The notes below the pieces were generated by a model. It worked only from the letters and a program-made list of their open reading frames with translations, searched no databases and was not told where the DNA came from. A stretch of 64,000 nucleotides of DNA from an uncultured bacterium (GTDB taxonomy: Bacteria > Actinomycetota > Actinomycetes > S36-B12 > CAIYMF01), in contig CAIKEU010000047.1 of assembly GCA_903826575.1 (NCBI GenBank), positions 1 to 64,000 of the forward strand, in the 5' to 3' direction. Positions 8,189 to 17,233 of this stretch are shown here, in pieces; the first letter of the stretch is position 1; every line of letters starts with the position of its first letter. The position numbers were made by a program, and so were the translations under genes.

Positions 8189-8551
8189 TGGAGGTGGCGG
8201 GAATCGAACCCGCGTCCTTCGTTGGCGATCAGGGACTTCTCCGGGCGCAGCCTGCTGTGATTTTCTCGGCCCCGACAGTCACACAGGCAAGCTGTCGACG
8301 GGCTCAGTTACTGTTTAGTGTCCCGCGATATCCCGTAACCGGATAGCGAAGTAAGTCCCCTAAATGACGCCAGGGTCCGGAGCGGGAACGCCCCCGGTCT
8401 GACGGACTTCAGGCTCGCTTAAGCAGCGAGGGCGAAGTCAGTGCGCTGAGAATTGGCACTTGTGATTTTTTGCTGGATCGTTAACGAGTTAACCAGCATC
8501 CTCGGCCCGCTTCTCCCGTCTCAACAGACGAAGTCGAAACCGATCACCCCC
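8189..8551 (-). ncRNA. ssrA: tmRNA (ssrA), tag ANSQRTDFALAA
   Basis: The 5' end GGGGGTG (8551-8545) pairs with CACCTCC (8196-8190), leaving discriminator A at 8189. The next bases are CAA, so CCA is not encoded. The tRNA-like T-arm GGGTTCGATTCCC is present. A reading frame at 8457-8419 encodes ANSQRTDFALAA followed by TAA; its -ALAA end and the RTDFALAA run match other actinobacterial tags. Resumption is at GCC, after ACAAGT. It tags products of stalled ribosomes with SmpB. smpB lies 6.7 kb upstream on the same strand, separated by three unrelated genes. Confidence 0.95.
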
Positions 8552-8781
8552 ATGTTCAGTTGTGGACAAAGCATATCCGATGATGCCCGCGGCGCTCACC
8601 TCGGTTACGGCCTGTGGTCGGCACATCATGCTCCGTCAGCACAATGGACCTAACAAGTGAATCCGAAACACCGTTCGACGATCCTTGTACGTATCTTGAT
8701 CTGACGATCAACTAGGCGTGAAGCACCGGACAAATCCGTCACGTACTGTCGAGACACAAGGAACAAACCGAGTCTCGCGAA

Positions 8782-11700
8782 ATGATCATGTTGACGTTCA
8801 ATCCGGCCAGTGGCCGCACCAAGCATGGCCCTAAGTTGGCTAGGGCCGTAGCGCTGTCCGCATGCCTGCTTGTCACCACGTCAGCTTTGAGCGCTCTCCC
8901 ATCGCCCTCGCAAGCAAGCCCGACAAGTAACAGCTCTGGGACAAATTCTTTCGACCCGATGCGTGATGGTTGGGACTCAAACGAGCCGCACCTCAAACCC
9001 ACCGATGTCAGTTCGTCGAGTTTTGGACAAATCTTTCAGACCCAACTTCAAGGACAGGTCTACGCGCAGCCGATCGTCGCCAACAATCATTTGATTGTCG
9101 CCACAGAAGATAACGTCATCTACGGTCTAGATCCTGCCACCGGGAACAAAACGTGGACGCGGGATCTGTCGAAGGACGACACCCTAAACACCGGCTTGCC
9201 TGCCCAGTACCCGTGGCCCGCTGGGAGCCAGACCGTGAGCTGTGGCGACCTACTGCCGAACATTGGCATCACGTCGACCCCGGTCTACAACCCGACGACC
9301 AACTCTGTTTACTTCGTCAACAAGTGGGACAACGGGGCTGATCACTCAAACGCTCACTACTTCATTCACGCAATCGACCCAGCCACCGGTGTTGAGAGGC
9401 CGAACTTTCCACACGAGATCAGTGGACGTCCGAGCAACGACTCAACAATCCAGTTCGACGCATTCACCCAGTTGCAGCGACCCGGCCTGCTCCTTCTCGA
9501 CGGAGCCATCTACATAGGCTTTGGTTCACACTGCGATTACGCAGCCGGCGGCAGCAGACCTTACCGCGGCTTCATAGTCGGCGTAGATGCATCGTCAGGC
9601 AGCCAAACTGCAATGTGGACGACGGAAACTTCCGTTGCTAGTGCGGGCGGCGCGGGCGTTTGGCAGTCGGGCACCGGCCTGATGTCAGACGGGCCCGGTC
9701 GCATCTTCTTCAGCACCGGTAACGGAGTCGCACCACCAGTTCCAACTGGCGCGACGTCATTGCTCGGCAGTGCCGCCTCGACGGTTCGCACATTCTCCGA
9801 GTCCATCGTTCGACTCCAAGTGCAGCCAGATAGATCGCTGGCTGCTGCGGATTTCTTCAGCCCATCAAATGCCGATGTGCTCGACCTTCAAGACCTCGAC
9901 ATTTCCTCCGGCGGGCCGGTCGCCCTGCCAGACTCTTTCAGCACCTCACCCCATCTTCTGACAGTGCAGGGGAAAGACGGACGTCTGTTCCTGCTCAACC
10001 GTGATTCCCTCGGTGGCCGGGTGGCGGCCACCGGAACAGACCGAGCCCTCGGTGTTACTTCTACCCTCGACGCTCAGTACGGACGTCAGGCCGTTTGGGG
10101 TGGCGACGGCGGGTACGTCTTCAACTCAACCTACGACCGAGGCTTGCGCGCCTACGTGTACGGCCTAACCACGAGCGGGCAGCCATCGCTTACCGACGTT
10201 GGCGGATCCCAAACGCGTTACTTCGGTTTCGGCTCTGGCTCCCCCATCGTTACGTCCGACGGAACTGCCTCCAACAGTGCCACCGTATGGGTCATTACTG
10301 AGGCCGGCAGCGATGGAAGTAACGGCACACTTCACGCATTCAATGCGGTTCCGAGTACCGGAATCATGGACGAGATCTACACTGCGCCCATCGGGTTCGC
10401 GACAAAGTTCTCAACGCCCATGGCGTACAACGGCCGCATCTACGTCGGAACGCGTTGCTCACCAAACAGCACCACAAGTGCGTCGGCTCCGTGCCACGAC
10501 GGCATGATTCAAGCTTTTGGTAGCCCAACCACAAATCTGCTCACCGGTAACGCGCTAGATCTTGGCTCCACACCGACCGGCCAGACGCTCAGCGGAACCA
10601 TCACCCTGACAGCTAGCGCGGCAGCAAAGGTGACAATCACCAACGCTTCAACCTCGTCACCGTTCAGCGTCGCGACCTCGGCAAACTGGACGCCAGCGCC
10701 CACGGCTCCCGGGTCGTCAGTCGTAGTCGCGGCCGGCCAATCCATAAAGATCCCCGTGAGCTTCACAGCTACGGCTCCCGGCGCCTTCAGCGGATTGCTT
10801 TCTGTGCAAACCGACGTCGGCAAGTTCGACTTTGGACTTCACGCTTCGGCAACGACACGAGAACTTCTCGTCACATCCCCGAAGTTGAACTCGAATGCTG
10901 TGCTGTTCCCTGTTCAACCAACAGGAATAACAAGGACAATCAACGTCCAAGTCAGCAATATGGGTCCAACCCCGGAAACCATCACCGATATCAGCGGAAT
11001 CAGCGCACCATTTTCGATCCGCGGTTCGTTGACACTCCCGATCAACCTCGCGCCGGCAGGTCAACCAGGATCTGCAGTCGTTATACCTGTTTCATTCAGG
11101 CCCACCACGGCGCCAAGCGATGGGTCAGCCGCACCCTTCACCGGTGAAATCGATGTCACCGGCACGGCCAGTCTGCCAACGAGCCCCCTGTGCGTGAATT
11201 CGAGTCCATGCATTCCGCTCAAAGGAACCGCTGTTATCGCTGCTCCGCACGTCACCTACACACCCGTGACCAATGCGTTCGGCATTGTGCGCGTCGGTAA
11301 GGCAGCCACTCATACGTTCCAAATTACCAACGATGGAAACCTGCCGATAACTATCGTGAAGGCCAAGCCGCCGGTGAGTGTTTTCACCGCAACGCGCCCG
11401 GTTGACGAGGGCACGACCATTCCCGTTGGTGAATCAGTGGCAGTCGACGTCCGTTTCGCCCCATCGACGGCGGGCGTCTGGTCGGACCACTACTCGATTA
11501 CGCCGAGCGCAGGGTCGTCAATGACGACAATTTCATTCACCGGCATTGGCGTCGATATACCAACGGCACCAAGGGCTATCAGTGTAACCCCTGGGGTGCG
11601 TTCGGTCGTGGCCACGTGGTCGCAAGCATTGAGCAATGGCGGTCTCAACCTGACTGGCTACACCGTTACCGCAACCCCTGGTGGTCGCAGTTGCAGCACC

Positions 11701-12123
11701 GGTCCATCGGTCCTGCGTTGCACCGTCACTGGTCTCACGGACGGCATCAGGTACAGATTGCAAGTTCGGGCTAGGAACGCGCTGGGGTCGAGTATCACGC
11801 CGGCCTCATCGGTTTCGTTCGTCGCGGGAGCTCCGTCCCCGCCACGCAACCTAGCTGTAGTTGCCAACGGCGCCGGCGCTTCACGAGTCACCTGGCTTGC
11901 GCCCGCCCTAAGCGGCAGCGCGCCCGTCACCCGCTACCTCGTCCGAGTGTCTGCTGACGGCGGGTCTACCTGGACGATGTGGACGGGCCGCACCATGGGT
12001 CCTGGGCTGAGGGCACAGCTATCGGGTCTTAGCAAGGGTCACCGCTACGAACTCCAACTTCACGCCGTGAACAAATTCGGCGATGGATTGAATGCGTCCA
12101 TGACTTTCGTGCAGCGCACCTAG
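8782..12123 (+). CDS. Secreted PQQ-type propeller protein with choice-of-anchor D and FN3 domains
   Basis: 1113 residues. A signal peptide occupies about 1-46 (basic start, ALSACLLVTTSALSAL core, SQASP cleavage region). A beta-propeller with PQQ-like repeats (VYAQPIVANNHLIVATEDN, IYGLDPATGNKTW) spans about 75-580. Two or three choice-of-anchor D / ASPM-SPD-2-Hydin modules follow (about 590-930), and two fibronectin type III domains end the protein (about 935-1110). No PQQ dehydrogenase catalytic set was evident, so it is more likely an exported binding or adhesion protein. There is no C-terminal membrane anchor. The ATG at 8788 is an alternative start. It sits inside an otherwise conserved smpB-ssrA interval. 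Confidence 0.85.
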   Translation: MIMLTFNPASGRTKHGPKLARAVALSACLLVTTSALSALPSPSQASPTSNSSGTNSFDPMRDGWDSNEPHLKPTDVSSSSFGQIFQTQLQGQVYAQPIVANNHLIVATEDNVIYGLDPATGNKTWTRDLSKDDTLNTGLPAQYPWPAGSQTVSCGDLLPNIGITSTPVYNPTTNSVYFVNKWDNGADHSNAHYFIHAIDPATGVERPNFPHEISGRPSNDSTIQFDAFTQLQRPGLLLLDGAIYIGFGSHCDYAAGGSRPYRGFIVGVDASSGSQTAMWTTETSVASAGGAGVWQSGTGLMSDGPGRIFFSTGNGVAPPVPTGATSLLGSAASTVRTFSESIVRLQVQPDRSLAAADFFSPSNADVLDLQDLDISSGGPVALPDSFSTSPHLLTVQGKDGRLFLLNRDSLGGRVAATGTDRALGVTSTLDAQYGRQAVWGGDGGYVFNSTYDRGLRAYVYGLTTSGQPSLTDVGGSQTRYFGFGSGSPIVTSDGTASNSATVWVITEAGSDGSNGTLHAFNAVPSTGIMDEIYTAPIGFATKFSTPMAYNGRIYVGTRCSPNSTTSASAPCHDGMIQAFGSPTTNLLTGNALDLGSTPTGQTLSGTITLTASAAAKVTITNASTSSPFSVATSANWTPAPTAPGSSVVVAAGQSIKIPVSFTATAPGAFSGLLSVQTDVGKFDFGLHASATTRELLVTSPKLNSNAVLFPVQPTGITRTINVQVSNMGPTPETITDISGISAPFSIRGSLTLPINLAPAGQPGSAVVIPVSFRPTTAPSDGSAAPFTGEIDVTGTASLPTSPLCVNSSPCIPLKGTAVIAAPHVTYTPVTNAFGIVRVGKAATHTFQITNDGNLPITIVKAKPPVSVFTATRPVDEGTTIPVGESVAVDVRFAPSTAGVWSDHYSITPSAGSSMTTISFTGIGVDIPTAPRAISVTPGVRSVVATWSQALSNGGLNLTGYTVTATPGGRSCSTGPSVLRCTVTGLTDGIRYRLQVRARNALGSSITPASSVSFVAGAPSPPRNLAVVANGAGASRVTWLAPALSGSAPVTRYLVRVSADGGSTWTMWTGRTMGPGLRAQLSGLSKGHRYELQLHAVNKFGDGLNASMTFVQRT

Positions 12124-12159
12124 TTCGAAAAGCCGCAGTCAGCATCCGCAGGGACCGGA

Positions 12160-13758
12160 CTAACCATTGAGTCGTCCGTACGTGTTTTTCAACGCTCCAT
12201 ACAGTTTTTCGAACTCGCAATAGCCCGCCTCATAGGATGCGGCGCCCGTCGGTTCGAAGGTTTGGGCGACCGGTACCAGGGATGGCACCTCATCAAGTGC
12301 CATCTCACCCAAGCTAATCCGGCACCACAGGGCAACGCCGCGCAGTTGCGCATGACGCGGATCGGCGACCTGCTCGACGGGTCGGTTCAGAACATCAGCG
12401 TGAATCTGACACCACAGATCGCTTTGTGCGCCGCCGCCAAGGATTCGCAATCGAGGCACTGGCCGCTTGAGGAACTTTTCGTACGAATCGAAAAGCCAGC
12501 GAGCGTTGTAAGCGACTCCTTCAAGAACTGACCGGATGAGCATGGCCCGATCGGTCCGCAACGACAGGTTGAGCCATCCGGCACGAATGTTCTTATCTTC
12601 GACAGGGCTTCGTTCCCCGTTGAGCCAAGGCATGAAGAGCAGACCTTCACTACCCGCCGGTGCGGATGCAGCGAGTCTCAGCAGATCATCGAACGTTGGC
12701 TCTGAATCATCTTTGGCCGCACCCTGGACGCCGATCCCACTACCTCCACCTAACAAGCCATCATTGGGCGCAATGATCTGTTCGCGCAGCCAGTGCAAAG
12801 CTGCGCCACCGGTCTCATGGTTGTTGGCCACGAGCGGAAAGGAGGGGTCAAGCCCAGGAACCGTGGCAATCGAATGCAAAACATCCGTTCGTTTGAACGG
12901 AACTCGAGCGCCAATCCACGCAGTCGTCGAAATCGTGATGTGCGATTCATACGGGGCAACTGCCCCCGAACCAACAACCGCCGCATGCAGATCCGGGATT
13001 CCGCACACCACCGGGGCACCAGCCGAGACTCCCAGCTCGTCCGCCACCTCGGGCAACAGTCCGCCGAGCACAGACCCCGTCGGCAGCAACTCCGGCAGAC
13101 GCTTGGGATCTCGACGTGACTTCGCCACCAGCGAATCGACATATCCAAACGGCGCATTCGGCCTGTTATCGGTGAGCCACGACAGGATCATCGACGCGGG
13201 AGTAGCCGCTGCTCGTCCCGTGAATCGAAGGCCGATGTAATCAACGGGTTCAAGGAGAACGGAGGTTCTTTCGTATACGTCGCGAAGCTCTCGTTGAAGG
13301 ACAAGCGAGTGGCCGGTCGGATCCGCCCCACTCGGACTCGGCGCTCCGCCAGTTATGCGCACGTAGGGCAGTGCCTTATGAGGAGCGATTCCCGACACAT
13401 TGACCGGACCGCCGATCACTTCACGGACATGTTTCTGGCCACGGGTATCCGCCCAAAGGAGCGCATCACCAACGGGACGTCCGTCAGCCCCGACCGGCAC
13501 TGTCGAACCCCACTGGCCGGTGATTCCAACCGAATGAAGCTGATCACCCGAAACACCAGCGGCCACAATGGCCTCGCGGCCCGCTGCAAGGATGCCGTCC
13601 CACCATCCGTTGGCATCTTGTGAGGCTTCGCCGTTAAGACCGACGTGCACAGATACTGGCCGATTAGCCGTTGCCAGCACGTCACCGGTGAGCGATACCA
13701 CGGCAACCTTGGGGCCCCCATTCCCCAAATCAACGGCCAGAATCCAACGTTCGCTCAT
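12160..13758 (-). CDS. FGGY-family carbohydrate kinase (xylulokinase-like)
   Basis: A 532-residue two-domain FGGY kinase. It has LAVDLGNGGPKVAVVSLTGD at the N-terminus (phosphate-1), GITGQWGSTVPV near 83, the substrate aspartate in GIPDLHAAVVGSGAV near 260, and the adenosine motif RILGGGAQSDLWCQI near 445. It phosphorylates a sugar or polyol; xylulose is only the default guess. Only two bases separate it from the upstream PLP lyase gene, so the pair is co-translated. It is convergent with the propeller gene. Confidence 0.8.
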   Translation of the reverse strand: MSERWILAVDLGNGGPKVAVVSLTGDVLATANRPVSVHVGLNGEASQDANGWWDGILAAGREAIVAAGVSGDQLHSVGITGQWGSTVPVGADGRPVGDALLWADTRGQKHVREVIGGPVNVSGIAPHKALPYVRITGGAPSPSGADPTGHSLVLQRELRDVYERTSVLLEPVDYIGLRFTGRAAATPASMILSWLTDNRPNAPFGYVDSLVAKSRRDPKRLPELLPTGSVLGGLLPEVADELGVSAGAPVVCGIPDLHAAVVGSGAVAPYESHITISTTAWIGARVPFKRTDVLHSIATVPGLDPSFPLVANNHETGGAALHWLREQIIAPNDGLLGGGSGIGVQGAAKDDSEPTFDDLLRLAASAPAGSEGLLFMPWLNGERSPVEDKNIRAGWLNLSLRTDRAMLIRSVLEGVAYNARWLFDSYEKFLKRPVPRLRILGGGAQSDLWCQIHADVLNRPVEQVADPRHAQLRGVALWCRISLGEMALDEVPSLVPVAQTFEPTGAASYEAGYCEFEKLYGALKNTYGRLNG

Positions 13759-13760
13759 GG

Positions 13761-15173
13761 CTACGCCGTAGGCATCTCGGGTGCCACTTCATGCATGGCG
13801 TCTAGGACGCCCGACATCGCCGCCATCAACGTCTGATTGCCCTGCGGTGTCCCGCCGAATCCATACATCGCACCGGATTCCGCCGGCTCGCCCTTGTGCT
13901 CGGTGGCGTAGTCAACAGCGGCGCGCAAAGCCTGCAAGAACTCAGCCGCCTTGCCATCGGACGTATTTGGACGAGTGACACAGAAGTGCAATGCAGCCGG
14001 CAACTGAAGGGCGTTCATTCGCCAGCCCTGCGCCTTGAGTGAGTCGTTGACGAGGTAGATATCGAGCTCGCCCGCAGACTTGAATGCGACCAAGAACGTC
14101 GGATCACCAATCACCTCAAGCTCTGGAACATCACTACGAATTCCAGCGGTGATTGCTGTGGCCGTGCGCATGATCGCATCGGCTGCATCGAGATACCCCG
14201 ACTCGCCTGTGGCCAGAATCGCGGCCCATGTGGACGCAATGATTCCGCCGCTGCGTGAGCCCGCAAGACCTGGGGACAAGTAGAGGCCGCCCGGCCAGTC
14301 TGGGTAGGCAAAGTACTGGCTCTTGCGCAAATCCTTGTCGCGATACAGCAACACGCTGGAGCCCTTGAGCGCGTATCCGTACTTATGGGTGTCTGCCGAG
14401 ATGGACGTCACGCCTGGGACGCGGAAGTCCCACAGCGGGACGTCATATCCGAGTCGCTCAACCCACGGAAGCAGCCAACCACCGAGGCAACCGTCAACAT
14501 GCATGCCGATACCGCGACTTTGCGCAAGGGTCGCAATTTCCTCAATCGGATCAATCAACCCATGCGCGTAGTTCGCGGCCGATCCCACCAACGCAATCGT
14601 CTGATCATCGATCAGATCAGCCATGGCGGCCACGTCAACGACATAACCATCGGTTAGCGGCGCATGTCGTACTTCAATGCCCATCCAATGTGCTCCCTTA
14701 TCGAGAGCAACATGTGCCGTAATTGGCATTACGACATTTGGCTTGGTGACGCCGCGAGTTTCCTGTGCGAATTCGCGGTAGGAGTACAGCGCCGTGATCA
14801 GGCTCTCCGAGCCACCACTGGTTACCACGCCGACATTGGTTCCATGCAACAGATCAGAGGTCATCGCGATGATCTCGGCTTCAAACTTCGTCGCACTCGG
14901 ATACATATCGCGCTGAAGTACATTGGCGTGCGAGAAGAGGGTGAAGATGTCACCGAGGAACGCGTAGTGGTCGTGATCTCCGCAGTAGAGGGACCCCGAA
15001 ACTGTGCCACGGTCACCCTGCTCATCTTCACGATGAGCCATATCGGCGATCTGGATCAGAATCTCGGTTCGACTGACGGGAGACGAAGGGATCTGTCGGT
15101 ACGTTGTGGTGGTTTTGCGATACGGCCAAAAGCCATCGAGCAAACGTTCCATTTCGGCTGCTTCGTCGCTCAC
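13761..15173 (-). CDS. Sphingosine-1-phosphate lyase-like PLP enzyme
   Basis: A 470-residue group II PLP decarboxylase fold. TSGGSESLITALYSYREF near 120 and HVDGCLGGWLLPWVERLGY near 220 precede SADTHKYGYALKGSSVLLYR near 260, where the lysine of HKYG forms the Schiff base. This motif set is that of sphingosine-1-phosphate lyase, which cleaves a C2-C3 bond to give phosphoethanolamine and a long-chain aldehyde. Unlike eukaryotic SPL there is no N-terminal membrane helix. The GTG start has GAGAGG eight bases upstream. It is the first gene of a pair with an FGGY kinase, so the true substrate may be a phosphorylated sugar or amino-polyol. Glutamate/tyrosine decarboxylase is a weaker alternative. 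Confidence 0.75.
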   Translation of the reverse strand: MSDEAAEMERLLDGFWPYRKTTTTYRQIPSSPVSRTEILIQIADMAHREDEQGDRGTVSGSLYCGDHDHYAFLGDIFTLFSHANVLQRDMYPSATKFEAEIIAMTSDLLHGTNVGVVTSGGSESLITALYSYREFAQETRGVTKPNVVMPITAHVALDKGAHWMGIEVRHAPLTDGYVVDVAAMADLIDDQTIALVGSAANYAHGLIDPIEEIATLAQSRGIGMHVDGCLGGWLLPWVERLGYDVPLWDFRVPGVTSISADTHKYGYALKGSSVLLYRDKDLRKSQYFAYPDWPGGLYLSPGLAGSRSGGIIASTWAAILATGESGYLDAADAIMRTATAITAGIRSDVPELEVIGDPTFLVAFKSAGELDIYLVNDSLKAQGWRMNALQLPAALHFCVTRPNTSDGKAAEFLQALRAAVDYATEHKGEPAESGAMYGFGGTPQGNQTLMAAMSGVLDAMHEVAPEMPTA

Positions 15174-15241
15174 GCCACAAACCTCTCATCACATATCAAG
15201 AGGGGCTATCCCTCAGGGCTAAGCCTATGACGAGATGGCGG

Positions 15242-15721
15242 TTACGTCCTATGACCCTTGAGATGCCGGCCAAGCTCACGTGCCATATCGCGCTTGGAAT
15301 CACGTTCGGCGATCGACGCGCGCTTGTCGTAATTCTTCTTACCGCGAGCCAATGCCAACTCAATCTTGGCGTACCCGTTATTGAAGTACAGCGACAGCGG
15401 GATCAGGGTGAGTCCGCCCTCTTTAGTCTTACCGATCAGTTTGCTGATCTCTTCCTTTCGCATCAAAAGTTTGCGCTTACGACGCGGTGCGTGGTTCGTC
15501 CAGGTGCCTTGCGAGTACTCGGGGATATGAACGCCGTGCAACCAAACTTCGCCATCTTCAATCATGGCGAAACCGTCGACAAGTGATGCACGTCCGGCGC
15601 GTAGTGCCTTGACTTCCGTACCCGTTAGAACAAGGCCAGCTTCATAGGTGGCTTCAATGAGGTAGTCATGGCGCGCCTTCTTATTTTGCGCAACCAGTTT
15701 CCTACCCTGCTCCCGGACCAT
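15242..15721 (-). CDS. smpB: SsrA-binding protein SmpB
   Basis: 159 residues. [30 protein letters not shown] opens the OB-fold typical of SmpB, with the [15 protein letters not shown] region in the middle and the basic tail [18 protein letters not shown] that enters the ribosomal mRNA channel. It delivers tmRNA to stalled ribosomes together with EF-Tu. It lies downstream of the M23 peptidase in the ftsE-ftsX cluster, as in many actinomycetes. Length is normal. Confidence 0.97.
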   Translation of the reverse strand: MVREQGRKLVAQNKKARHDYLIEATYEAGLVLTGTEVKALRAGRASLVDGFAMIEDGEVWLHGVHIPEYSQGTWTNHAPRRKRKLLMRKEEISKLIGKTKEGGLTLIPLSLYFNNGYAKIELALARGKKNYDKRASIAERDSKRDMARELGRHLKGHRT

Positions 15722-15776
15722 AAGTCAGCAGTCTAGGTGCTTACATCGTGCCGCGACGAACTGATTTCTTGCGCGA

Positions 15777-17027
15777 CTAGCCGTTCCAGCAGGAAACCGG
15801 CGCCTTCGTGCCACCGAACCAACCCATCGGGTCGTAGGGAACACCGTTGACGTGGACCTCGAAATGCAAGTGCGGCCCAGAGACCCAACCACTTGCACCG
15901 ACGTAGCCGATGACGTCTCCCTGATGAACGATCTCACCAACATGCACTGTTACACCGGACTGATGGGCATACATGGTGGCGAGTCCGCCACCGTGACTGA
16001 TGATGGTGTGCAGACCATACGCACCATGGTTGACCAAAAAGATCACAACGCCGGAAGCGGCGGCGTGAATGGGAGTGCCATAGGCCCCACGAATATCGTC
16101 GCCCGTGTGGCAAGACTTGTATCCGTACACGGGGTGAATCCGTGGGCCCACTCCCTGAACAAGTGATGCACCCGGAATGGGCCAACTCAATTCGCCTGAC
16201 GGTTGCCCCGCGTAGGCATGCGCGTGCTGCTGCTCCAAACGGCGAAGTCTGCGCTGCTCGGCTTTCAGCGCGGCATACTCACGAGCAACCGACCGCTTGT
16301 GCGCAGCAGCAACCCGAAGGGCACGGCTTGTTTGCGCAACGAGACCATCCACCTTGCTCTGCGCTGCCTTCGCCTGCTGCGCTGCAACATTGGCTGACGT
16401 CAATGCGCTGGCCGCCTTACGCTGCGCCGCGTCAGCCAGAGCCTTCGACTGCTCAGCCTGCGCTTTGGCCAGGGCCAGATCCGCCTTAGCAACAGTGAAC
16501 GCCGCCAACGTCTCATTCTGCGACTTTGCTACCGCTTGAAGTGAGGCGAGCCGCTCAGCAAACTCACTCGGAGTTGTTGACGTGAGGATGGCCGCCATTT
16601 CGGTGTACGGGCCTTGTGCATAAGCGTTGCGAATCAGGGCATCGATCTGACTGTTCGTCGTATCGATCTGATGCTGGGCCGCAACGACTTTACCGGCCGC
16701 AGCGACGGCAGCCGCAGTCGCACGATGTGCATCAGCAACAGCCTGATCATGCAGCGTATGCGCTCGCACAAGTTGATCACCAGCGGCCTGTGCTTTTGAG
16801 CGCGCGAGAGGTAACTGCTGACGAGCGGCACTCCATTGCGCCATCGCAGCGTTAACGGCCTTTGACGCGGTCACAAAGTCGTCGGATGCCTGGCTGACCT
16901 GGTGGTCGATGGAATTATCCGCGCGGGCCGGGCCAAGACCCATCAGCGCTAACGCGCCCACCAGAATCACGACGACAGGGGTCGCTATGTGCACGTGCAA
17001 ACTCGGGTGGACGGCACGATTGTGCAC
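15777..17027 (-). CDS. M23-family cell-wall endopeptidase with coiled coil (EnvC/NlpD-like)
   Basis: About 416 residues: a signal peptide (hydrophobic core near 12-35), a long alanine-rich coiled coil (about 45-285) and a C-terminal LytM/M23 domain. The zinc-site residues are visible in CHTGDD and PHLHFEVH, with MYAHQ between. The GTG at 17027 has GGGAGG five to six bases upstream; the earlier frame to 17054 lacks a site. The position directly downstream of ftsX and the coiled coil suggest a hydrolase activated by FtsEX for septal peptidoglycan splitting, as EnvC and RipC are. Four 9-bp repeats just upstream resemble MtrA sites. Confidence 0.88.
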   Translation of the reverse strand: MHNRAVHPSLHVHIATPVVVILVGALALMGLGPARADNSIDHQVSQASDDFVTASKAVNAAMAQWSAARQQLPLARSKAQAAGDQLVRAHTLHDQAVADAHRATAAAVAAAGKVVAAQHQIDTTNSQIDALIRNAYAQGPYTEMAAILTSTTPSEFAERLASLQAVAKSQNETLAAFTVAKADLALAKAQAEQSKALADAAQRKAASALTSANVAAQQAKAAQSKVDGLVAQTSRALRVAAAHKRSVAREYAALKAEQRRLRRLEQQHAHAYAGQPSGELSWPIPGASLVQGVGPRIHPVYGYKSCHTGDDIRGAYGTPIHAAASGVVIFLVNHGAYGLHTIISHGGGLATMYAHQSGVTVHVGEIVHQGDVIGYVGASGWVSGPHLHFEVHVNGVPYDPMGWFGGTKAPVSCWNG

Positions 17028-17052
17028 GGAATCCTCCCAAGACGGATCACAC

Positions 17053-17088
17053 ATGTGTTGCGCATGTTACGTATGTTGCCAATGTGAC
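17053..17088 (-). promoter_or_regulatory. Four 9-bp direct repeats, MtrA-site-like, before the M23 peptidase gene
   Basis: The minus strand reads GTCACATTG, GCAACATAC, GTAACATGC, GCAACACAT without gaps (consensus GYMACANNN), ending about 25 bp before the GTG start. MtrA of mycobacteria is known to bind 9-bp direct repeats of the GTCACAgcg type. mtrA is in this window and peptidoglycan hydrolases are classic MtrA targets. Regulation is inferred. Confidence 0.5.
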
Positions 17089-17233
17089 TAAGAATTAAGC
17101 GTAACTTGCCAGTTGGGATAAATCGATCATCGACTCGACAACCGAGTCGCAAGACGTCGCGCGGTCCGGTCGAAGCGCAATCACGTCGTCCTGATCGGGT
17201 ATGACGAACCGGCTGCGAACTTCGTTGCAATCG

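Larger units (their letters stand above)
7969..8202 (-). repeat. Three iterated copies of the tmRNA 3' end
   Basis: GTGGAGGTGGCGGGA, the plus-strand image of the tmRNA acceptor/T-stem end, occurs at 7969, 8077 and 8188 (108 and 111 bp apart). The third copy is the genuine tmRNA end. The first two share seven further bases (CCCGTCG), and each unit between copies ends in a near-identical hairpin terminator. The intervening 50-60 bp differ. The array may be scars of elements integrated at ssrA or duplicated termination modules. Reading frames here are artefacts. Confidence 0.85.

Noticed and set aside
7943-8346. Several short coding frames on both strands
   Set aside because: They run through tmRNA, its terminators and repeated ends; amino-acid content mirrors the DNA repeats.
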